A DNA stretch of 64,000 nt from Pseudodesulfovibrio sp. 5S69 (lineage in GTDB: Bacteria; Desulfobacterota; Desulfovibrionia; Desulfovibrionales; Desulfovibrionaceae): assembly GCF_037094465.1 (NCBI RefSeq), contig NZ_CP146609.1, forward strand, positions 3,963,501-4,027,500, written 5' to 3'. Positions 59,142 to 64,000 of this stretch are shown piece after piece. The translations under genes and the position numbers were made by a program. The notes beneath the pieces are model-generated. The model was not told where the DNA came from. It saw nothing but the letters and a program-made list of their open reading frames with translations, and did not search any database. The stretch's first letter is position 1; each line of letters opens with the position of its first letter.

Positions 59142-60380
59142 ATGGCTAGAAACGATCTCATAGTGGGCTTGGACGTGGGCACCACCAAAATATGCACCGT
59201 GGTCGGCGAGGCCACTGATAACGGCGTCGACATCATCGGCATCGGCACCGCTCCCTCCACGGGGCTGCGCCGGGGGGTGGTCGTCAACATCGAGAAGACC
59301 GTCCAGTGCATCAAGAAATCCCTGGAGGACGCCGAGCTCATGGCCGGTTGCGACATCCGCACCGTGTACGCGGGCATCGCGGGCAGCCATATCCAGGGCT
59401 TCAACTCCCACGGCGTCATCGCGGTCAAGGGCGGCGAAGTGACCCAGCGCGACGTGGACCGGGTCATCGAGGCGGCCAAGGCCATCGCCATCCCCATGGA
59501 CCGCGAGGTGCTGCACACCCTGCCCCAGGAATTCATCGTCGACGACCAGCGCGGCATCGCCGATCCGCTGGGCATGGCCGGGGTGCGCCTGGAAGTGAAG
59601 GTCCACATCGTCACCGGCGCGGTGACCTCGGCCCAGAACATCATCCGCTCCTGCAACCGCTCCGGCCTGGACGTTTCCAACATCGTCCTGGAGTCCCTGG
59701 CCTCATCCAAGGCCGTGCTCTCGGCCGAGGAACGCGAGATCGGCGTGGCCCTGGTGGACATCGGCGGCGGGACCACGGACATCGCGGTCTTCTCCAAGGA
59801 TTCCATCAAGCACACCAGTGTGCTGGCGCTGGGCGGCCACAACCTGACCAACGACATTGCCTACGGGCTGCGCACGCCGATGATGTCCGCCGAGAAGATC
59901 AAGATGGACTACGGCTGCGCCATGGCCGACCTGGTCACCAGCGAGGAGATCATCGAGGTCCCGAGCGTGGGCGGCCGCGAGTCGCGCAAGATGAGCAAAC
60001 GCGTCCTGGCCGAGATCTGCGAGCCCCGCTGCGAGGAGATCCTCGCCCTGGTGGACCAGGAGCTGATCAAGTCCGGGTTCAAGAACATGATCGCCGCGGG
60101 CGTGGTCCTGACCGGCGGCACCGTGCTCATCGACGGCATGCAGGAGCTGGCCGAACAGATTTTCGACCTGCCGGTGCGCATCGGCATTCCGGCCGAGGGC
60201 ATCGGCGGCCTGGCCGAGGAGGTCAGAAGTCCCAAGTACGCCACGGCCGTGGGGCTGCTGCTCCACGGGGCCGAAGAGGAAGGCCTGCACAACAAGGTCC
60301 GGCCCTTCAAGATCCGCGACGACTCCGGCTTCGACCGCATCGTCGGCAGGATGAAGAAGTGGTTCTCGGACATCGCATAA
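59142..60380 (+). CDS. ftsA: Cell division protein FtsA
   Basis: FtsA is an actin-like ATPase that tethers FtsZ to the membrane. The 412-residue protein shows DLIVGLDVGTTKICTVVGEA (phosphate 1), the SHI segment of the 1C domain, VGVALVDIGGGTTDIAVF near residue 205 (phosphate 2), and VVLTGGTVLIDGMQELAEQIF (adenosine motif). The C-terminus KIRDDSGFDRIVGRMKKWFSDIA is an amphipathic membrane-targeting helix. The ATG follows GAGGAG. Confidence 0.97.
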   Translation: MARNDLIVGLDVGTTKICTVVGEATDNGVDIIGIGTAPSTGLRRGVVVNIEKTVQCIKKSLEDAELMAGCDIRTVYAGIAGSHIQGFNSHGVIAVKGGEVTQRDVDRVIEAAKAIAIPMDREVLHTLPQEFIVDDQRGIADPLGMAGVRLEVKVHIVTGAVTSAQNIIRSCNRSGLDVSNIVLESLASSKAVLSAEEREIGVALVDIGGGTTDIAVFSKDSIKHTSVLALGGHNLTNDIAYGLRTPMMSAEKIKMDYGCAMADLVTSEEIIEVPSVGGRESRKMSKRVLAEICEPRCEEILALVDQELIKSGFKNMIAAGVVLTGGTVLIDGMQELAEQIFDLPVRIGIPAEGIGGLAEEVRSPKYATAVGLLLHGAEEEGLHNKVRPFKIRDDSGFDRIVGRMKKWFSDIA

Positions 60381-60445
60381 ACGGGAAGTGATTTTGAGGA
60401 TACAGGGAAACGCTCAACAGGGAACAAACTGAGGAGGACACGGAA

Positions 60446-61699
60446 ATGGAATATTTCGAAATCGAACATGAAACCAACGCCAAAATCAAGGTCGTGGGTT
60501 GTGGCGGCGGCGGCGGAAACGCGGTCAACAACATGATCCAGTCCGCGCTCAAGGGCGTGAAGTTCATCGTTGCCAACACCGACAGCCAGGACATCCACAA
60601 GTCCCTGGCCGAACACAAGATCCAGATCGGCGAAAAGCTGACCAAGGGGCTCGGCGCGGGCGCCAACCCCGAGATCGGCCGGTCCGCTGCCATGGAGTCC
60701 ATGGACCAGATCCGCGAGGCCTTGGACGGCTCGGACATGGTCTTCATCACCGCCGGCATGGGCGGCGGCACGGGCACCGGTTCCGCTCCGGTGGTGGCCC
60801 AGGTGGCCAAGGAGCTCGGCGCGCTGACCGTCGGCGTCGTGACCAAGCCCTTCTACTTCGAGGGCAAACGCCGCCTGGAACAGGCCGAGGAGGGCACCCG
60901 CGCCCTGGCCGACGTGGTCGACTCCATCATCACCATCCCCAACGACCGCCTGCTCCAACTGGCCGCCAAGAAGGCGTCCTTCTCGGACATGCTCAAGAAG
61001 GCCGATGAGGTCCTCTACTACGCGGTCAAGGGCATCGCCGACCTGATCACCGTGCACGGCCTGATCAACCTGGACTTCGCCGACGTCAAGGCGGCCATGT
61101 CCAACTCCGGCATGGCCCTCATGGGCACCGGCATCGCCTCGGGCGAATCCCGGGCCAAGGAGGCGGCCATGAAGGCCATCACCTCCCCGCTGCTGGAGGA
61201 CGTGTCCATCGAGGGCGCCAAGGGCGTGCTCATCAACATCACCTGCGGCCCGGACATGCTCATCGACGAGGTCTCCGAAGCCGCGGACATCATCTACAAG
61301 GAAGCCCACGACGACGCCGAGATCTTCTTCGGCACGGTCTTCGACCCGGACGCGGGCGACGAAATGCGCATCACCGTCATCGCCACGGGCATCGAGCCCG
61401 CCATGGAGGAGCCGGAACCGGCCCTGTCCAAGGCCGAACAGCAGAAGCTGCTGTTGCTCGGACCCCGCGGCGTGAACAAGTCCGCCGAGCAGCCGCGCCG
61501 CGCCGGGCACCAGCGGGTCCTGAACACGGACCGCAACATTCCGGCCTACCTGCGCAAGGCGGGCGGCGAACTGAACACCACGGACCTGCCCTCCCGACAG
61601 GTCTCCCAGCGCGCCGTGGCCGGTCCCGGCGAGGAGGAGTTCATCTTCGAGGAAGACAACCTCGACGTTCCCGCGTTCATCCGCAAGAACGTGGACTAG
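60446..61699 (+). CDS. ftsZ: Cell division protein FtsZ
   Basis: FtsZ is the tubulin-like GTPase of the Z ring. The 417-residue protein has [17 protein letters not shown] (residues about 13-29), the GTP-binding [20 protein letters not shown] near residue 108, [12 protein letters not shown] and the T7 loop region [21 protein letters not shown] variable linker then leads to the C-terminal tail [22 protein letters not shown], whose DVPAFIRK is the FtsA/ZipA-binding peptide. It closes the dcw cluster. Confidence 0.98.
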   Translation: MEYFEIEHETNAKIKVVGCGGGGGNAVNNMIQSALKGVKFIVANTDSQDIHKSLAEHKIQIGEKLTKGLGAGANPEIGRSAAMESMDQIREALDGSDMVFITAGMGGGTGTGSAPVVAQVAKELGALTVGVVTKPFYFEGKRRLEQAEEGTRALADVVDSIITIPNDRLLQLAAKKASFSDMLKKADEVLYYAVKGIADLITVHGLINLDFADVKAAMSNSGMALMGTGIASGESRAKEAAMKAITSPLLEDVSIEGAKGVLINITCGPDMLIDEVSEAADIIYKEAHDDAEIFFGTVFDPDAGDEMRITVIATGIEPAMEEPEPALSKAEQQKLLLLGPRGVNKSAEQPRRAGHQRVLNTDRNIPAYLRKAGGELNTTDLPSRQVSQRAVAGPGEEEFIFEEDNLDVPAFIRKNVD

Positions 61700-61760
61700 A
61701 CGCGATATGCGGCGCGTGTAAGGGGGTGCCCTCATCGGTACCCGTACCCTGTATCATGGC

Positions 61761-63401
61761 GTGTCGGAGCCCCCTGCTCCCGACCTCGGCGGCCGGCTGC
61801 CCGTGGCGCTGGCCGTCCCCGGAGGCGACAAGGCGGCCCTGTCCGCGCTCGGCTGGCAGTCCGTATACCGGGCCCTGGCCGAAGCGCCGGGGCTGGCCGT
61901 GGAGCGGGTCTTTCCCGACAAGCTCGGTACCACCGAGGGCGCGGAGCCCCGTACGCGCGAATCGAACAGCCCACTATCCTCATTCCCTGTAATAGCCTGG
62001 AGCATCACGTTCGAGGAGGATTTCCTCAGCCTTCCTCGAACGCTCCTGGCAGCGGGCGTTCCGCCGCTTGCGGCGGAACGCCCATCTCTTCCCCTGGTCG
62101 TGGCCGGAGGGCCGGTGGCCTTTCTCAACCCGGCGCCCATCGCCCCGTTCGTGGACTGCTTCTGGGTGGGCGAGGCCGACGACCGATTTCTCCAATTTTT
62201 CGATACCCTGCGCAGACTGGTCTTTGACGGCGCGGACCGGGAAACCATCCTCGAAACGGTCAAGGACATGGACGGCGTGTACGCGCCGGGCCGCTCCAGG
62301 ACCCCGGTCAGGCGCGTCACCTCGGGCGGACAGGGTCCGCTGACCGACCCGGCGTTTTCCTGCTTCATCTCGGGCCGTGCGGCCTTCCGCGACACCCTGC
62401 TGCTGGAGGTCAACCGGGGCTGCCCCTACGGCTGCCGCTTCTGCGCGGCGGGGTACATCTATCGCCCCCCGCGCCACGCGGACCTGGACGAGCTCAAGCG
62501 TATCGTAGAGCTGGCCGACCCGCCCAAGGTGGGGCTGGTGGGCACGGCCCTGACCGACTGGCCCGACCTGCTCCCGTTCCTCAAGTGGCTGCACGAACGC
62601 AAAAAGAAATTCTCCCTCTCCTCCATGCGCGCGGACGGCATCACCGAGGAGCTGCTCGTCTACCTGCGCGAGCGCGGCATCCGGACCGTCACCCTGGCCC
62701 TGGAAGGGGCCTCGGAGCGGCTCAGGCGGATGATGAGCAAGAAGCTCGACCCCAAGGACTTTCTGAACGCGGTCCGGCTATGCGCCCGCTACGGCGTGAA
62801 CCACCTCAAGATCTACATGATTGCGGGCTGGCCCGGCGAGACGGACGAGGACTACGCGGAACTGGCCGACTTCCTGGCGGAGATCGTGCGCATCCGCGGC
62901 GAGGAGCCCGGCGGACGCAAGAAACAGTTCATGCGCATCACCATCGGGGTCAGTTCCCTGGTGCCCAAGCCGTTCACCCCGTTCCAGTGGGCCCCGATGC
63001 TCTCCGAGGAGGCCCTCAACGCGCGCATGAAGAGCCTGGAGAAGCTGGCCAAGCCCTACAAGGGCGTGACCCTGCAACACGACGACCCGTTCCAGGCCCG
63101 GCTCCAGGGCCTGCTGGCGCGCGGCGGCGAGGAGCTGGCCGAATTCATCCTCCTGGCGGCCGACCATGGCGGCTGGAAGAAAGCGCTCAAAATATGGGGC
63201 GGCGACCCCGCGCGGATTCTGGACCGCGAGCGCGGCCGGGACGAGGTCTTCCCCTGGGAGGTCGTGGACATCGGCGTCAGGCGCGAATATATGTGGAAGG
63301 AATGGGAGCGCGCCAAGGCCGCCAAGGTCAGCCCCGGCTGCTCGGCCCGAGGCTGCGGGCAGTGCGCGGGCTGCGGCATGGAAACGCCGCCGGGACCATA
63401 G
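61761..63401 (+). CDS. B12-binding-type radical SAM protein, unknown substrate
   Basis: This 546-residue protein has an N-terminal region of about 200 residues resembling a degenerate cobalamin-binding fold (FEEDFLSLPRTLLAAGVP, PLVVAGGPVAFLNPAP, CFWVGEADD). A radical-SAM core follows, with CPYGCRFCAAGYIYRPPRHAD (CX3CX2C near residue 222), MRADGITEELLVYLRERG, LALEGASERLRRMMSKKL and YMIAGWPGETDEDY. The C-terminus has a Cys cluster CSARGCGQCAGC. It starts at GTG 61761, 61 nt after ftsZ, so it may be read from the dcw transcript. The reaction is unknown. Confidence 0.85.
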   Translation: MSEPPAPDLGGRLPVALAVPGGDKAALSALGWQSVYRALAEAPGLAVERVFPDKLGTTEGAEPRTRESNSPLSSFPVIAWSITFEEDFLSLPRTLLAAGVPPLAAERPSLPLVVAGGPVAFLNPAPIAPFVDCFWVGEADDRFLQFFDTLRRLVFDGADRETILETVKDMDGVYAPGRSRTPVRRVTSGGQGPLTDPAFSCFISGRAAFRDTLLLEVNRGCPYGCRFCAAGYIYRPPRHADLDELKRIVELADPPKVGLVGTALTDWPDLLPFLKWLHERKKKFSLSSMRADGITEELLVYLRERGIRTVTLALEGASERLRRMMSKKLDPKDFLNAVRLCARYGVNHLKIYMIAGWPGETDEDYAELADFLAEIVRIRGEEPGGRKKQFMRITIGVSSLVPKPFTPFQWAPMLSEEALNARMKSLEKLAKPYKGVTLQHDDPFQARLQGLLARGGEELAEFILLAADHGGWKKALKIWGGDPARILDRERGRDEVFPWEVVDIGVRREYMWKEWERAKAAKVSPGCSARGCGQCAGCGMETPPGP

Positions 63402-63419
63402 GCCCACAGGACACGACGC

Positions 63420-64000
63420 ATGCGCCCCTTCACCCTGCTCCTCGCCTTCCTCTCCCTCTTCGTCGCCCAGCTCTCCGCTCCGCCCGCGCATGCCGCCGAC
63501 CCCATCGTCATCTTCGGCAACGACAGCAAGCCGCCCAAATCCTGGATGGAAAACGGCCGTGCCAAGGGCATCCTGGTGGACATCCTGCACGAGGTCGAAA
63601 CGCGCTCCGGCCTGACCGTCGACCTCCGGCTCATGCCCTGGAAACGGGCCTACCTGAACGCCATGGATGCGCGGGGCGGCATCTTCGGCCTGTCCAAGAA
63701 CAAGGAGCGCCAGGCCTTGTTCGACTTCTCCGAGCTCATGTACGTGGACGAGATGCGCCTGGTGGTCATCAAAGGGCACGAGTTCCCCTATCGCTCGATG
63801 GAGGATCTCAGGGGCAAGACCCTGGGCGTCACGCGCGGGGCCTCCTACGGCGACGGGTTCGACCGGGCCAAGGACAGGATATTCACCCCCAGCGAGGACT
63901 CCGGAGCAACCTCCCGGCTGCGCATGCTCCTGGCCGGACGCATCGACGCGGCCTTGATCGGTCCGGGCGAGGCCTCGGTCCGCGTGACCATCGCCGGGGA
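63420..64000 (+). CDS. Periplasmic solute-binding protein, SBP family 3-like (cut by window edge)
   Basis: The gene starts at ATG 63420 with a signal peptide (residues 1-26, ending HAA) and continues past the right edge after 193 codons. Visible motifs are those of amino-acid-type binding proteins: GILVDILHEVETRSGLTVDLRLMPWKRAYLNA (residues about 49-80), DFSELMYVDEMRLVVIKGHEFPYRSMEDLRGKTLGVTRGASYGDGFD and MLLAGRIDAALIG. It is the third SBP-3-like gene in the window without an adjacent permease. The ligand is unknown. Confidence 0.8.
   Translation, partial: MRPFTLLLAFLSLFVAQLSAPPAHAADPIVIFGNDSKPPKSWMENGRAKGILVDILHEVETRSGLTVDLRLMPWKRAYLNAMDARGGIFGLSKNKERQALFDFSELMYVDEMRLVVIKGHEFPYRSMEDLRGKTLGVTRGASYGDGFDRAKDRIFTPSEDSGATSRLRMLLAGRIDAALIGPGEASVRVTIAG

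Overview
The window is a dense, GC-rich (roughly 65%) stretch of bacterial chromosome. The gene set suggests a Gram-negative anaerobe of the Desulfovibrio/Pseudodesulfovibrio type: lpxK, many stand-alone periplasmic binding proteins, several radical-SAM enzymes, a ferredoxin-domain DUF362 protein, a DsrE-like protein, bacteriohemerythrin, an in-frame UGA in a peroxiredoxin, and an SNF/MetS transporter pair. This assignment is inferred from gene content. No rRNA gene or CRISPR array was seen.

Layout. 1-5.2 kb, minus strand: partial lpxK, Bax1-family protein, YccF, YibE/F and a secreted alkaline phosphatase. 5.5-7.5 kb: a methyltransferase and trpS, the latter behind what looks like a complete tryptophan attenuator (leader peptide with three consecutive Trp codons, competing hairpins, terminator). 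7.5-10.4 kb, minus: Ca2+/cation antiporter, PP-loop tRNA-thiolation-type enzyme, binding protein. 10.6-17.1 kb: recA, alaS, rplM-rpsI and a radical-SAM protein. 17.2-19.2 kb, minus: DUF1003 protein and purM. 19.3-22.3 kb: a small secreted protein, amrS, and tRNA-Pro(UGG), whose 3' end is duplicated 1.2 kb downstream around a low-GC segment carrying one PEP-CTERM gene. 22.6-26.1 kb: DUF362 ferredoxin protein, DUF1499 protein, hemerythrin, a probable selenocysteine peroxiredoxin and a DsrE-like protein. 26.4-32.5 kb: NSS transporter with a 33-residue small subunit, membrane proteins, an Rrf2 regulator, and cbiM-nikL behind a NikR-like palindrome. 32.7-44.4 kb: HD hydrolase, binding proteins, methyltransferases, rlmD, two tandem paralogous small proteins, a CBS protein, an HD-GYP-like protein and pyk.

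44.7-61.7 kb is an uninterrupted division and cell wall (dcw) cluster: mraZ-rsmH-ftsL-ftsI-murE-murF-mraY-murD-ftsW-murG-murC-murB-ftsQ-ftsA-ftsZ. Start and stop codons mostly overlap or abut, and MraZ-type repeats precede it. The cluster makes the UDP-MurNAc-pentapeptide (MurB, C, D, E, F), the lipid-linked precursor (MraY, MurG) and the septal machinery (FtsW, I, L, Q, A, Z). No ddl lies within it. A radical-SAM gene and a truncated binding-protein gene end the window.

The most notable items are: (1) the UGA codon at the catalytic position of the peroxiredoxin, with a SECIS-like hairpin (GGUC loop) just downstream; (2) the trpS attenuator; (3) the tRNA-Pro att-like duplication around a PEP-CTERM mini-island; (4) two long symmetric palindromes sharing a central GTAT/ATAC hairpin; (5) the NikR-like operator at cbiM-nikL.
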